Assembly (NCBI GenBank): GCA_037833965.1
Contig: AP031355.1
Coordinates: 6,659,501 to 6,723,500 of the forward strand
Reading direction: 5' to 3'
DNA: 64,000 nucleotides
Origin: Marchantia polymorpha subsp. ruderalis
Lineage: Eukaryota > Streptophyta > Marchantiopsida > Marchantiales > Marchantiaceae
The notes below the pieces were generated by a model that ran no database searches, had not been told where the DNA came from, and saw only the letters and a program-made list of their open reading frames with translations. The position numbers and the translations under genes were made by a program. Of the stretch, positions 12,590-24,522 are shown piece after piece (the stretch's first letter is position 1; every line of letters begins with the position of its first letter).

Positions 12590-14200
12590 TCTCAATGAAT
12601 TTACCACCTGTTGACTTCTTGAAGATCGCAGTCATGGATGCTCGTTCGCAGCTTTTCAGCTTCAGGTGAAGACGTGGTACTGCACTTGCGCTGATAGGCT
12701 CTGTCTTAAGGCTCCAGTTCTCACGAGCAGATGAGCTATCGACTTTGCGTTCATCTTATCCCGACAAACCTGTCCAAACAACGAGATTTGCGGTGAGTCG
12801 TGGTTAGCAAGTTAGGTGTGATCTCAGACGGGCTGCAGAACAGGAGCACGAAGCAATGTGAGTGTGAAACCTTAGTCAACGCTAATATGTGCAGTGCACT
12901 TCATCAGTGACATAAATATATGGACTTGATCATTCCGCAGAATAACATTGTCTCTATCTACAAGTTTCCTCCATGATAAGAAAGTAGCAGTGTAGTTATG
13001 CCTGGGTCGACAAGTACAATTCCACGTGCGAATAAAGTGATGCATGAGCAAAGGGAATTCATATCAAAACCTTCGTGTTTTGGATGGAATGGAGAGGCCA
13101 CTTGCTGTTTCCGGTGGAGAACCAATTTGACTGTGCTCATTACACACAATCCTATCGATGCTTGTCCGACGATCTCTGTGCGTTCGACCTTTTTCACTTT
13201 ATACATCAGCACCTGCAGAGCATTAAACCTTTCGATAAGTTTGCACATTTCTGCGTCGACATGTGAGGAAAACCATACACGATTATTTTGTCCGGCTGTT
13301 CGAACGAGGCAACATTCTAGCGATATTGAAAAGTAAATGTCATCCATATGTGTGAAGTCAATGCGATAACAACGACCGTGTGTATAATTGTGTTCACTTC
13401 TTAAATTTCACTGGATACCAGGATCAGTAAAGTGCTCATGCATGTATCAGCAGCATTAGATCGACTGTGTTCACCCTTCTTGAAGATAAAATCAGATTCT
13501 TCTTCGTTCCAAGTGAGTTTGCAGACTCTAGATCTACGCTTAGACTTCGAGGTCACATGTCTTCTACGCGGCTGCTTTTTCTATAGTGAGATGAAGATCA
13601 ATCATTACATCCAGTAGCCACCAAAACAAGGAGACTTTTGTCAGACCCAAATTTAAACACCAATCTTAGAACGCAACGGTGTTAAAAGCTGAACCCATGT
13701 TTCACGATGGAGCGACGTAACATAGTGCACAGACACTCGTCGACGAAGACAAACTGATGTGCGGTTGCCGTGCTAATTTTGGAACCAAACAGCGACAGCT
13801 CTCGATTGCACACTAACTGCTGTAGTGCTTTCATTAAATAGAAACAAAAACCCCTCCTGTAAAGGCCCACTGCTGTGTAAGTGTGCTCCCGAGTAGGAGC
13901 AAACGTCAGGACGTCTGGAAGCAAGACACGTGGTCAAGCTGTTTTCGTCCTTATCAGGGACGCAATTGAGCTAATGTCAACGACCTTCTCATGGGGTAAT
14001 ACTGAAGGATACGCGGTGATGAGAGCAGCTAACATCGATTTGACATTTGAAATGACCTCTGTCACTGTAAAAGGAGAAAGCTTATTACTCTGTCCTTTTC
14101 CAGTGAAAGGAGGATCAACGACAAGGATCAGATGAGTTTCAGGTGTTGGTATGAAAGATGTGACTGGCACTGTAATTCACACAGCAGGCAAGAGAAAGAC
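12590..14200. repeat. Further copy of the unit flank; no gene supported
   Basis: Blocks at 12605-12735, 12960-13030, 13490-13620 and 13640-13900 match 8425-8530, 8600-8650, 9060-9200 and 9200-9370 in order. Two frames of 129 and 112 residues overlap on opposite strands at 12958-13347, but neither has a recognisable motif and the same DNA in the sister copies is not open. Confidence 0.5.
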
Positions 14201-14582
14201 AAGCAATGAGTTCGTTAAAACTGATCTCTATCTTCTGTGAGGTCATCCTAACTGCAATTCATTTTTTAACCATAAGCGCCATCATTGCCCGCTGACTCTT
14301 TGCTACGTGCTTGCGCTCGGTAACGGGTGATAGTCTATCACTGATAGAGTGTCACACATGTTGTCCCTTTAACAGCAGCACACCAATCACGTAAAATTCT
14401 CTTCTGCGAATGCTAATGAGAATGATGTGGATCATGCATGTGCTCTACTGTACTGAAATCAATTTTTAATGTTTGTCTAGTAAAATCATAAATAACGTTG
14501 TCTACAAAAATTATGCGTTACTCCGGTCGAAATGTGTTTCTTTTGTCAATCTTTTGGATATTCGCAAAGATTCTTGGATTTT

Positions 14583-14645
14583 GGGACTTCATCAGGAATC
14601 TCTTGATGAAGTCCCTAATGATCAAGAGATTCCTGATGAAGTCCC
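14583..14645. repeat. Perfect 25-bp inverted repeat with 13-base loop
   Basis: Positions 14583-14607 and 14621-14645 are exact reverse complements. The loop partly repeats the arm (GAAGTCCCTAATG), so GATGAAGTCCCTAATG also appears twice in tandem. The transcript would fold into a perfect hairpin. The origin is unknown. Confidence 0.85.
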
Positions 14646-14649
14646 TAAT

Positions 14650-15400
14650 GGAAGATGAAATCAGGTTATTTTGTAGACCCAAGTCTTATAAGTCTCCTTG
14701 CATTCCCCGCAATGGCATGTACATCCTTCAACCTAGATCCAAATATTGAATATGTACGATCACCGTAGGCCACTTGTGTCTGTTCAGATCATTATATTCC
14801 TATATATTGCGTGAAATTTACAAAATAAAACTCTTAATTTGTGAATTGATGATACTGTGCTGCCACCATTCCCTGGGAATTAGAGATATGGATATGTTGA
14901 TGTGAAAGTACGGCAGCATTGGGAATTGTGAATTCTGATACCAAATTATTGACAGATAATTATACTTTCTATACAATTCGTCTGGGCGTGAGTGGTGTCG
15001 GACGTCACTACTCAAACATTCCATACACGAATCATCTTGGAGATCCCATGACCACATGCATGCTCACATATCTTGACTTTGCGTATTTTCGATCCTAAGG
15101 AAGATTCTTTATTCTCTGATCTGATTTGTGAAAGATTCAAACGAGCAAGGATGCATTGTACAGCGAAAAGCACGCACACAATTCACATGGTCATGCAAGC
15201 CTAGAGCAACAAGACTTGGAATTGTCGTGTGAGCTCGCGTACAGGATGCTCAAGAACGCTTTTACCCCGTGCATGGGAAACAGTCAGAGTAGTTGAAAGC
15301 TCTTACGATGAGTTACATTCGAGTTGAATCATGTGGTTGCTAGCTCCATGTTACATATGTGGTTTATTCAGGTAAGACGTAATGGGTCTTCCTCTTAATT
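14650..15400. repeat. Downstream flank of the pseudogene at 15403
   Basis: No gene. The blocks at 14960-15060 and 15240-15400 recur at 20650-20750 and 20935-21090, and in part at 4620-4700 and 4960-5120. Confidence 0.5.
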
Positions 15401-15402
15401 AC

Positions 15403-15749
15403 TCAATGCACAGGTATTCGTTGACGACATTGTTGTAGACCATAACTGCAACTTTGCCAACTGCCGTTTTGACTATCTGCGCCCAACTCAAAAGTGCCCA
15501 ATACCCCAGATTTCCACGAAGGGCCGAACAGAGTAGAAACCAAGTCGTACACTCTGTAAAGCTTGGATGTGACGGTGCGGGCAACCGCGGTAGTAACACC
15601 AGCCATCCCTAACCTAAGACAGTCTACATTCACGTCAAAATCTCAGTTCAAGAGTCATCGTGAAAGGTAGAGGAATTACCTGCAACTATGACGAATGGGG
15701 CTGCAACAAGCGCTGAGGTAACGATTGCATTGAGGTGTCTAGTCTTCAT
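15403..15749 (-). pseudogene. Decayed copy of the small secreted protein gene
   Basis: The ATG at 15749 opens MKTRHLNAIVTSALVAAP, a clear relative of the signal peptide of the intact copies, but the frame stops after about 33 codons. A shifted frame at 15633-15520 continues with VARTVTSKLYRVYDLVST and GPSWKSG, matching VAHTVQSVLYTITGLVSS and GLTWKIS. Frameshifts and stops therefore split it. The leader upstream (15750-15872) resembles that of the pseudogene at 362. Confidence 0.8.
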
Positions 15750-16240
15750 GTTGATCGGAGATAAGAAGGAGTTGTGGAAGAGTACGTGGACTGAGACGAG
15801 CTGCTGATCTGCTGCAAGGTGATAGACTGACTGCAGTGAGAGGTCGAATACAGAGCCCCTGTGTATATCCATCCTAGCGAATCGAGGTCACCACGATGTG
15901 ATTAGACCTGAGATGTACATAACTCTTTGTCGCTTCCACGAAGTAGCTTATCTCACAAATATGCACAAATTGTGTCCCGGTCAAAAAATGGTCCCAGTTG
16001 TGTGAGCAATACAATAATGTTAGCGACGACTACAAGCTATAATTTCCGACGAGCTAGAATTGCATGTCATACCTCAAACAAGACTTGCAATATGCCACGG
16101 TAACATCGACTCAGCTCTCTTCCTTCGTACAATTTGCGGTCTGTAGCATAATCACTCGATGGATCCAGGTATGAAGAACAAGGGGCATCGCAGAACTGAT
16201 GAATGTCATCATCTAGCACATATTCATCCCCATAAGAACT

Positions 16241-17700
16241 AATATTTATCTACGAGAGGATTGCATGTAGTCAAATGTGCGTGTCACGATAAGCTTGGAA
16301 GAGTGCTGCATGCGAAATAAAGTGAATGTAATACTCCGAATGTTGCATGAGCTCAAGGAACTTACGTGTGCATTCTTCTTTCTCAAGTTTATGAAAATAA
16401 AATTGCACTTGTAAGTGGAATAGATAGTCAGTGGAATAGATCTCTATCATACACTTGTCAGTGTATGATAGACGGTCTTTGCTGAGAAGAGTCAACCAAT
16501 TTGTTGCAGCTACATGTACATGTTCTTTGAATGGAGGCAATTGGGTCCATTCACTTCATAGAATTTTCTCCGGGCAATTGCAGGTGGCTTCCCAAAATCG
16601 CATCCGTTGCTGAACGTTACAAGCTCGTAGACATGCAATTGCAGTCCAGGTGGGAGCTGAAAATAATTTTTAATTATCGTCCTGAACACGATAAAGAAGA
16701 ATGCACTTATTTCAGCTGATTGTCCTCATCAACCACTCGGCATATTACTTTCACATTATACGAACGCAACATCCTATCGAGCTTGTCGCCACGCGCACAA
16801 TTTGCCATAGACCATCTTCCCTTATCGTAGATACAGATTTCTCACAGTAATGATGGCTTTGCGTGACAAGATCATACTGCTCCGTTCAACCGACTGATCC
16901 TTAACAAGCCAAATCCAAAGCCCAAAGCCTCTCTTTCATTTATGGCAATATTCGTGATAAGCTTAAATTTTATCGCTGAAAATACTAAAGTGATCGATAA
17001 CATATGTCCAAGAGAAAAATATGTAGAACTTAAATATTGTTGATGTCTTTGGATCCAACACCTTGCAAAAGAAAAACTGTGTCTTCATGAGTAGAAGCAT
17101 GATTATACATTGAAGAGCTTACTGCAGCAGTGACCAGTGTAGATGTTTGTTCCAGGTCAATTCGATTATAAACTCTGAATTCCGATACTTAATGTCTTTC
17201 GTACATTGTCACTTGCCATCCCAGACTTGTTTCAGGTCTGCTTTGCCTTTGGAGCTGGAACCATTTTGAAAGGAGGTCTAAAATCAGCAGGATCAGTAAC
17301 ATGTTCCCATTTACCTGAACGTGCAACTGTTCGTGAGATATGAAGTTAACAAGCAGATTAGAGAGAAGGTGAACACAGAACTAACCAGCGCAGAGAGGAA
17401 AGCATGCTCATCCTTCGCAATTTCACTCGTAACTCATATACGAAATAAGCATTCATCGCCCTGATGAAGGGCTTGATTTATGTATGTAGAATGGGGTACA
17501 ATTGTTGAAAGAGGTGCGCATCTATCGTAGAAATTCGTTCTATTCCATGGAAAGATCCAATAGTGGATGAAAACACTAGAAGTTCTATGATTCTTGTCCA
17601 ACAGAAATCGCCCGACCTTTTTCTGACCGTCAGTTTATGCGTACAGATTCTGCAATTCACACTGGAGACATGAATGTCAAATCAATTTCACTAGTATTTC
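16241..17700. other. No gene recognised; 12-bp hairpin at 16443-16472
   Basis: Short frames only. A perfect 12-bp inverted repeat (TCTATCATACAC) lies at 16443-16454 and 16461-16472. Sequence from about 17540 matches the 3' flank of copy 1 (about 6200-6400). Confidence 0.45.
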
Positions 17701-17717
17701 ACAGAATCACTAGTCTG

Positions 17718-18233
17718 CTAGCAAAAGTACTCAGCTAAAGTACGAAGACAAGGAGCTTTATCAAGATGGAAAGAAATGCAAAATGTGTTCCAAGAAATCT
17801 CAGACATACTGTGTAGATATACATCGGGATGAGAGCTTTCAGACTTACACTGAAGTAAGTATCCCTTGACCACATTGTTGACGAGAACTGCAACCGTGCC
17901 CACCGCTGTCTCGACGATCTGAACCGTACCATTCAAGGGCACCACAACGTTAACTGTACGCAACACTCCATCGATCACAGCGGAGATCTTCCAGGTCAGG
18001 CCGAGCAGACCGGCGACGAGGCCCGTTATGGTGTACAGCACGGACTGGACGGTGTGGGCAACCACGGTGATGACACCAAGTGACCCGAGCTGGAGACCCG
18101 GTATGAGCACGATGTTCACATTGACATCAAAGTCGCAGTCATTTTTAAGGCTGGAGGAGTAGGATGCAGCTGCGGCAAAGGTGGCTGCAGCAAGCACTGA
18201 GGCCACAATAGCAATGAAGTGAGCGGTCTTCAT
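17718..18233 (-). CDS. Small secreted hydrophobic protein, family copy 2
   Basis: From the ATG at 18233 the frame gives 171 residues. The first roughly 137 residues are identical to copy 3 at 24070: a 23-residue signal peptide, the KNDCDFD segment, a Val/Leu/Ile-rich body with TWKIS and VVPLNGTVQIVE, and the YLLQC end. The remaining tail differs from copies 1 and 3, which fits it being intron or 3' untranslated sequence beyond the GTAAGT that follows the last cysteine. Silent changes set this copy apart from the others, so it is not an assembly duplicate. TATA box and leader are conserved. Function unknown; predicted to be secreted. Confidence 0.75.
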   Translation of the reverse strand: MKTAHFIAIVASVLAAATFAAAASYSSSLKNDCDFDVNVNIVLIPGLQLGSLGVITVVAHTVQSVLYTITGLVAGLLGLTWKISAVIDGVLRTVNVVVPLNGTVQIVETAVGTVAVLVNNVVKGYLLQCKSESSHPDVYLHSMSEISWNTFCISFHLDKAPCLRTLAEYFC

Positions 18234-18355
18234 TCTGATCGAAGAGATGGAAGTGGTGGGCAGGCACTGTGAGTGAACACGAGGCTGCTGAAGTGCTGCA
18301 AATTGATACAATTCAGGTGAGAGTGAGAGTGTGCTAATTGTTGAATAGGAGGTGG

Positions 18356-18363
18356 TTTATATA
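18356..18363 (-). promoter_or_regulatory. TATA box of copy 2
   Basis: TATATAAA on the minus strand about 120 bases before the ATG, next to GGCCCCGGG on the plus strand. In mRNA sense a TGACCTCGCCTCGAAA motif lies just upstream, as in copies 1 and 3. Confidence 0.7.
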
Positions 18364-18369
18364 GGCCCC

Positions 18370-20100
18370 GGGTGCTTCTTTTCGAGGCGAGGTCATTATC
18401 TCTCCCACAAACTTCGTAAACATAACACCTTTTGACTGAGTAAATCTATTCAATAATAGTGAAATTCGTACTGGTGTAGAGCACTCTTCCAATCCTGGTA
18501 ATTGTAAGTTCTATTTTCAAAGAAGAGTTCTGCAGTTCTGGGTTGGCATTAGAAGTCCTCTTTACAAATGGACGAGAAATGAATGTGACTTCCTGCAAGT
18601 TGAGCCTAGAAAGCTTGAACTGAAAAGATCTCCTATGGCAAAACCCACAGTGGTCAGAGGCGGCTCTTTGTTTGCTGTCTAGGCAGTCGATAGACAGGAA
18701 TTTTGGGAGAAGCTTCTTGAGTATCATCAAGCTTGATAAAATTACAGGGGTAAAGGTCGGTGACGTTAACATCAAAGCTCTGGATGGATGGATTACGTCG
18801 ATTTCCCAAATTGGAGACAGTCCGTTGCATCATAATTCACTGTATAAGTTCAGCCTAAAAATATGTTTTGCAGTCGGCAAGATAATTGACTAATAATCTT
18901 CTCATCCCTTGAATCTGAGTGAAGTCATGTATTGTTCAGCTCAATAACATACAGGTAGTGACAAAAGATGAATCCAGCCAGATAAGGTCTGCGGTCTTCA
19001 AAACGATTTCTAGTTAAAGCCTTAGTTCTTAATCTGAACTGCAAATTTATCGTCAATTTGTATATGACACCGTTGAAGACCAGCACGACTAGAAGTTTAC
19101 TTTTGTGAAATTTATTTTACAGGTTGATATTTCCGAGTAATCATTCTTGCTTATGATTTTTCTCTCCGGGCTTCTGTGGGTGGCAGTGAGTGGTTGGACT
19201 GACTTTGACATTTTAGATTAGTTGGATTGTCATGGAAATCGTCCACGTCGACCTTTTCTAAGATTTTTACACTTCTGCATTCTTTTCTATCTTTACATCT
19301 TCAACTTGATAATTGAATTTTGCAGACGGACTTACACTGCTAAGAAAAATTTATCTCTTAGTACTTGAATCAGATAATAAGGCAAATAAATCAGGAGGAT
19401 TATATTTACTAACCATCAAAGAGGACTAGCTAACGCCATAATGATGTAAGTAAAGCCTGGAATAATCGCTATACCCTTGCATGGTTAAGTAGAGGCCATA
19501 TCTGTCATAAAATTAGCTTCCTGGCAAATACGAACTTTCTGTCTCATCAATTATCGATTGACATGATAACCTGATGTCTTCAATGTGGAACGCAGTCGTG
19601 GATGCACTTCACAGCTTCAGATAAAGACGCGGTACTGTACATGCGGTGAAAGGATCTGTGGCCAAAGGCCCCAGTTCTCATGAGTAGATAAACTACGTAC
19701 TCCGCTAGCATGAGATCGAGACAAATCAGTAATTTGGACTGGTTTGTCCAAATAACTACCATTGCAGAACATCGTGGTTTTCAAAACACACTTGCGATCT
19801 GAAAGTTGCTTCGAGGATAGAAACCTGCCATGATCAGTAAAATGTTCATGCATGTATCAACCGTATTAGATCTACCAATGTTCATCCTTGCTACAGGTAA
19901 AAAAAAATATTTCTTCTTCGTTCCTACTGAGTGCGCGGAATCTAGACAAACGCTGAAACTTCGGTGTTGCAGCTCTTATCACTCCTCACGTATATTGTAG
20001 ATAGAGCTGATTGCAATATAAGTCAGAAAATGGGAAAATCTTCCAATTCAGGTGCAATGCCGCAACCTGTCAACGCAATGATTGGCACATCAATTTACAT
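18370..20100. repeat. Upstream flank of copy 2
   Basis: No gene supported. Colinear with 7050-9150 and inverted relative to about 22000-23890. The two frames of 109 and 73 residues at 18446-18893 lie in duplicated flank DNA on opposite strands and show no motif. Confidence 0.5.
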
Positions 20101-21090
20101 GGCATGATATTGGAAAACGAGTATCAAGTCTTCATGTTAACGTCCTCCATCTTCCATGCCAATCACTTTTGACTGCAATGCTTGCTACTTTCGCCTAGTA
20201 ACTTATGCGTCGGGCCGTAAAAGCAAATGCCATCCTTGTACATTAGGTGTGTAAGAGTAATTCATGCAACGTAGTTGCAACTGTTGGGGGTCCATTTACT
20301 GTTATTCCAAGTAAAGCTTTTTTTTCTAGGATAAAATAATCTGGAAGGATTTTTTTGAAATGCTTCACGTGAATATGCTTTCAATGTTCCACGTAAATAC
20401 GTGGAACTTCTATACTTGAAATGACTTTTTTCACTTTCAAAGGAATTTTACAAGATTTATATGTAAAAATCAGGAGCACGAAGTTCGTTGTAGGAATATA
20501 TTAAAGGAATACAGAATTTTTTTGTACTGTATAAAGGTGCTGCCACGACACGCTGGAAATCGAAGATATGCGTGTGTTGATGGGAAAGTATTGAATCATT
20601 GAGATTTGTGAATCCTGATACCCAAAGGGTGGACAAAAAATACTTCAGACTTTCAATACTATTCATTTGGGCATGAGTGGTGTCGGACATAGCAGTACTG
20701 AAACATTCTCTATACTTATCACTTTAAAGATCCTAGGACCAGAAGCATACTCAGTCTACTCGACTTTGCATTTTCTCTATCAAAGATTGTCTATATTATG
20801 CTCTGTGAAGTAGTTAAACATGCAAAAATCCATCGTACAGCGATCGTACAGCGAAAAGCATGCACATAAGTAGTATTGTCATGCGAGCATGAGCAGGCAA
20901 TACTTGACTTTGTCGTTTGAGCTCGCATTCATCATGCTCAAGAACACTTTTACCACGTGCATGGGATAGATTCAGCGTTGTTGAAAGATCTTATGATGAG
21001 TTACTGAAGGAGGTCAATAATTTGGTGGCTAGCCCCATAATACATATTTGGCTTCATTCCGGAAAGACGTGATGCGTTTTCGTCCTTATT
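20101..21090. repeat. Downstream flank of the pseudogene at 21097
   Basis: No gene. Contains the recurring motif at 20650-20750 and a perfect 10-bp inverted repeat (GTTCCACGTA) at 20386-20407. Positions 20935-21090 match 15240-15400. Confidence 0.5.
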
Positions 21091-21096
21091 GCTCAG

Positions 21097-21455
21097 TGCA
21101 CATGTATTCGTTGACCACATTATCGTAGACCATAACTGCAACTTTCCCAATCACTATTTGGACTATCCGCGGCCAACTGTTCGAGGACACCGCCACGTCA
21201 ACAGTGCACAATACCCCCAAATCTTCCACGTCGGACCGAGCAGAGAACAAAACAAGTCGTCAATTGTGTAAAGCAAGGATGTTACGGTGCGGGAATCCGC
21301 GGTAATAACACCAGCCGCCCCTAATTGAAACAATGTCTACATTCATGTCAAATTACAGTTTATTCATCAATCATTCTTACAAGTTGGAGAGTAACCTGAA
21401 TCTCTGACGAATTGGCTTGCAACAACAGACGTTACGATAGCCTTAAGCCTTCAAA
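21097..21455 (-). pseudogene. Decayed copy of the small secreted protein gene
   Basis: In reverse complement this aligns with the pseudogene at 15403-15749, from the 3' end (TTCGTTGACCACATT near 21111) to the remnant of the signal-peptide region near 21430. Many frameshifts are visible. The plus-strand frame at 21089-21271 is a shadow of it. Confidence 0.65.
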
Positions 21456-23890
21456 TTAGCTTCTTTTAAAACACATTTTTTTGTAAGTTCGGTTAAAATC
21501 AGAACTCAGGTTAGACAACACGAGGTGAATTGAACGGAGTATAGAGGACAATAATACATGACCTCATGCCTTATCTTTCTAGTGCTTGTTGTTTAGATTA
21601 CAGTGCAAGTAAAGTTTTCTTATTGCAGCACTATTTTGAGTCTTTTACTGGCAATCATCAATTTAACACTGATGTGGAAGAACGATCTTTCTTTACTACT
21701 GAAATCGACAAAACAGAGAGCTCTGTCTTCTCATATTGACAAAGCTCATTTCAGATATCAGTATGAGGTTATCAGATCTCATGACTGTGTATGCTTCAGT
21801 AGACCTCCATCAGTAGGTCGTTGACATTAAGTTAGTTGCTTGCCAGATAGAGATGGAAACAGCTCGGCCGCGTGTCCTGCGTCCTTCCTGAGGTCACGTG
21901 AGATTTTCTCCTTCTGGTGAGCATACTTTCACAGGGGTCTTTACAGGGGCGGTTTTGTTTCTATTCAATGAAAGCAGTCCAGCAAGTAAGTCAAGTCCAA
22001 TCAAGACCTGCGTCCGCTTGTCACGGAAAAGCACAGCAGTTTGTCTCGTTTTTCAATCTCTGAAAATAGGAGTGACGCTCCATCGTGCAAGCGTTGTGTT
22101 CTTAGATCGGTGCATAGATTTGTGTCTGACGCAAGTCTGGTGGCTACTGAATGTAATGATTGACTTTGATGAAAATGTAACCTCGCGAAAGAAAAGGTGC
22201 GACCTCGAAGTCTAAGTGCAGAGATATTCTCTATCAACTTGAACAGGGAAGAACATCGGGAAAGCTACTTCTTTTGATACCTACATGAGCACTTTATCGA
22301 TCTGCTAACGGGAGAAATAGATACATGTTGATGAGTATACAGTCGCTCGTCGTGGACACATTATTTCATGAATATGTATGGCATTTACCCTTCTCTTTCG
22401 CTGGATTGCGGCCTCATTCGAACAGCTAGACTCAAACATTATGAATGACTTACCTTCAGATGTTCATGTGACGTCGCAAAGAGGAGTGTACTTGTCTGAA
22501 ATCTGAAACTTTATCAACCGAGGAAATGCAGGTGCAGATGTCTGGAGCCAATGAGATCAAACCCATAGAAATAGTCGGACAAGAATTTAGGCATCTCTCT
22601 ATCATGCAATTGACATGATTGTTTTGCAAGCACGGTCAACTGGTTCTCACGCAGCAAGTGGCTTATCGGTTCCAAGCCGTCCATTTCTGCATTTTGTTGC
22701 ACTTGTCGCCACAGGCGTAACTACACTGCCACGTTCTTATCATCGAGGCAACTTGTAGATCGAGAGAATATTCTTCTGCCAGATAATCGAATCAATACAT
22801 TTATGTCATCAATGAGATGCACAGCACTTTTTAGAGTTGTTTCTTATCTATCCATGCTTGGTTCTCCTGCTCTGCATCACGTCTGATGTCATAAGTATTA
22901 ACCACGAATTACTGCAATCGTTGTTTGGACGGGTTTGCCTCATTTGATGGAGATAAATTTTTTAATCATCTGCTCATGAAAATTGGGGCCTTTGGATACA
23001 GAGCCTTACAGAGGTCATTAAGTGAGTAGTTTCAACCTATAGTTGGAAAAATGAACTAGAGGACAGTTAGAAACTTTGTGTGACAGGAAGTAACCTTCTG
23101 GAGGAGTTCATCACCAACTTCTTTGACTTCAAAACCCGTCAAGACCACACGTATTTTTCTGCCTTGATTCATCTCTTGTCACTTCCTGTACATATGAATT
23201 CTGATTTCAAGCCTCATTTCACTTAGATACGATTAACAAGAAACAGTTTCAGATCAGTATCTTGCCAGCAGAAAAGAATATTCTTCAGCTGATCTCAGAA
23301 AATTGAGATGATCTATGCAATGGACTGTCTCTGACTTGGAAATACGACGGAATCCATTGATCCAGAGATTTTACGTAATCCTCGCTGACCTTTGGACCTG
23401 GACCTTGAACGTACGATATACAACAGCAATTCCATGACGCTTTATTGACTTGATGATACAAAAGAAGCTTCTCCCGAAATTCCTGTGTCTCAACTGTTTC
23501 GACAGAAAAAACCAAAACGTGCCTGAAACCACTGCTGGCTTTGCCTTAGAAAATCTTGCCACATTCCTTTCTTGTGCAAGTGAAAAGTAGACTTCTACTA
23601 CTTAGCGTATAAATCCCAGGACTGGTTCATTTTACATCGAGCAGTGAGCTTACTCCAACCATCACTGATATGTATGACTATGTATGCGGACATTAGATGC
23701 ATGTTATCTGGAATAGTCTATGAATGTTCAACGTCTTGTGGAAAAGGTTGTGATGACGTGGTGACTGTAACTTGTGTTTATGTGCCAAATTGCTCCTGAG
23801 GTTTCATAGCGTAGCTTGTCTCTACACGATTACCATGACATCTAAGTTTCAATAGCTCTACTCGGGTAAAAAAATATTTAAGTCTTTGAA
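21456..23890. repeat. Upstream flank of copy 3, inverted relative to copies 1 and 2
   Basis: No gene supported. Blocks at 21840-22260, 22560-22760, 22900-23040 and 23090-23600 are reverse-complement relatives of the flanks at about 13500-13950, 8600-8760, 8430-8530 and 7400-7900. Frames of up to 105 residues have no motif. Confidence 0.5.
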
Positions 23891-23939
23891 GTTTGTGGGA
23901 GATAGAATGACCTCACCTCGAATAGAAGCACCCGGGGCC

Positions 23940-23947
23940 TATATAAA
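23940..23947 (+). promoter_or_regulatory. TATA box of copy 3
   Basis: TATATAAA 123 bases before the ATG at 24070. Upstream are CCCGGGGCC and TGACCTCACCTCGAATAG, shared with copies 1 and 2. The leader between TATA and ATG is also strongly conserved across the copies. Confidence 0.75.
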
Positions 23948-24069
23948 CCACCTCCTATTCAGAAACAATCACACTCTCACTCGACTCGATTAAGTTTCAG
24001 CTTGCAGCACTTCAGCAGCCTCGTGTTCACTCACAGTGCCTGTCCACCACTTCCATCTCTTCAATCAGA

Positions 24070-24522
24070 ATGAAGACCGCTCACTTCATTGCTATCGTGG
24101 CCTCGGTGCTTGCTGCAGCCACCTTTGCCGCAGCTGCATCCTACTCCTCCAGCCTTAAAAATGACTGCGATTTTGACGTCAATGTGAACATCGTGCTCAT
24201 ACCGGGTCTCCAGCTCGGGTCACTTGGTGTCATCACCGTGGTTGCCCACACCGTCCAGTCCGTGCTGTACACCATAACGGGCCTCGTCGCCGGTCTGCTC
24301 GGCCTGACCTGGAAGATCTCCGCTGTGATCGATGGGGTCTTGCGCACCGTTAACGTTGTGGTGCCCTTGAATGGTACGGTTCAGATCGTCGAGACAGCGG
24401 TGGGCACGGTTGCAGTTCTCGTCAACAATGTGGTCAAGGGATACCTACTTCAGTGTAAGTCTGAAAGCTCTCATCCCGATATATATCTCCACAGTATGTC
24501 ATATTCAGATTTCGTTTCATAA
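24070..24522 (+). CDS. Small secreted hydrophobic protein, family copy 3
   Basis: The open frame encodes 150 residues from the ATG shared by all copies. Signal peptide at about 1-23; first cysteine at residue 33 or 34 in KNDCDFD; a roughly 90-residue Val/Leu/Ile/Gly-rich body; last conserved cysteine at residue 129 in YLLQC. TGT for this cysteine overlaps GTAAGT at 24455-24460, which fits a phase-1 5' splice site. If it is used, the tail KSESSHPD onward is not protein and a second exon must lie downstream; an acceptor could not be fixed. The residues up to about 137 are identical to copy 2. The family is not recognised. A secreted or wall-associated role is inferred only from the signal peptide. 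Confidence 0.75.
   Translation: MKTAHFIAIVASVLAAATFAAAASYSSSLKNDCDFDVNVNIVLIPGLQLGSLGVITVVAHTVQSVLYTITGLVAGLLGLTWKISAVIDGVLRTVNVVVPLNGTVQIVETAVGTVAVLVNNVVKGYLLQCKSESSHPDIYLHSMSYSDFVS

Noticed and set aside
12958-13347. 129-residue minus-strand frame and 112-residue plus-strand frame
   Set aside because: They overlap on opposite strands in duplicated flank DNA, and the sister copies at 8600 and 22700 are not open.
14332-14350. Palindrome CTATCACTGATAG that resembles a bacterial tetracycline operator
   Set aside because: The match is partial, single, and without any vector or bacterial sequence nearby; a chance palindrome in plant-like DNA is more likely.
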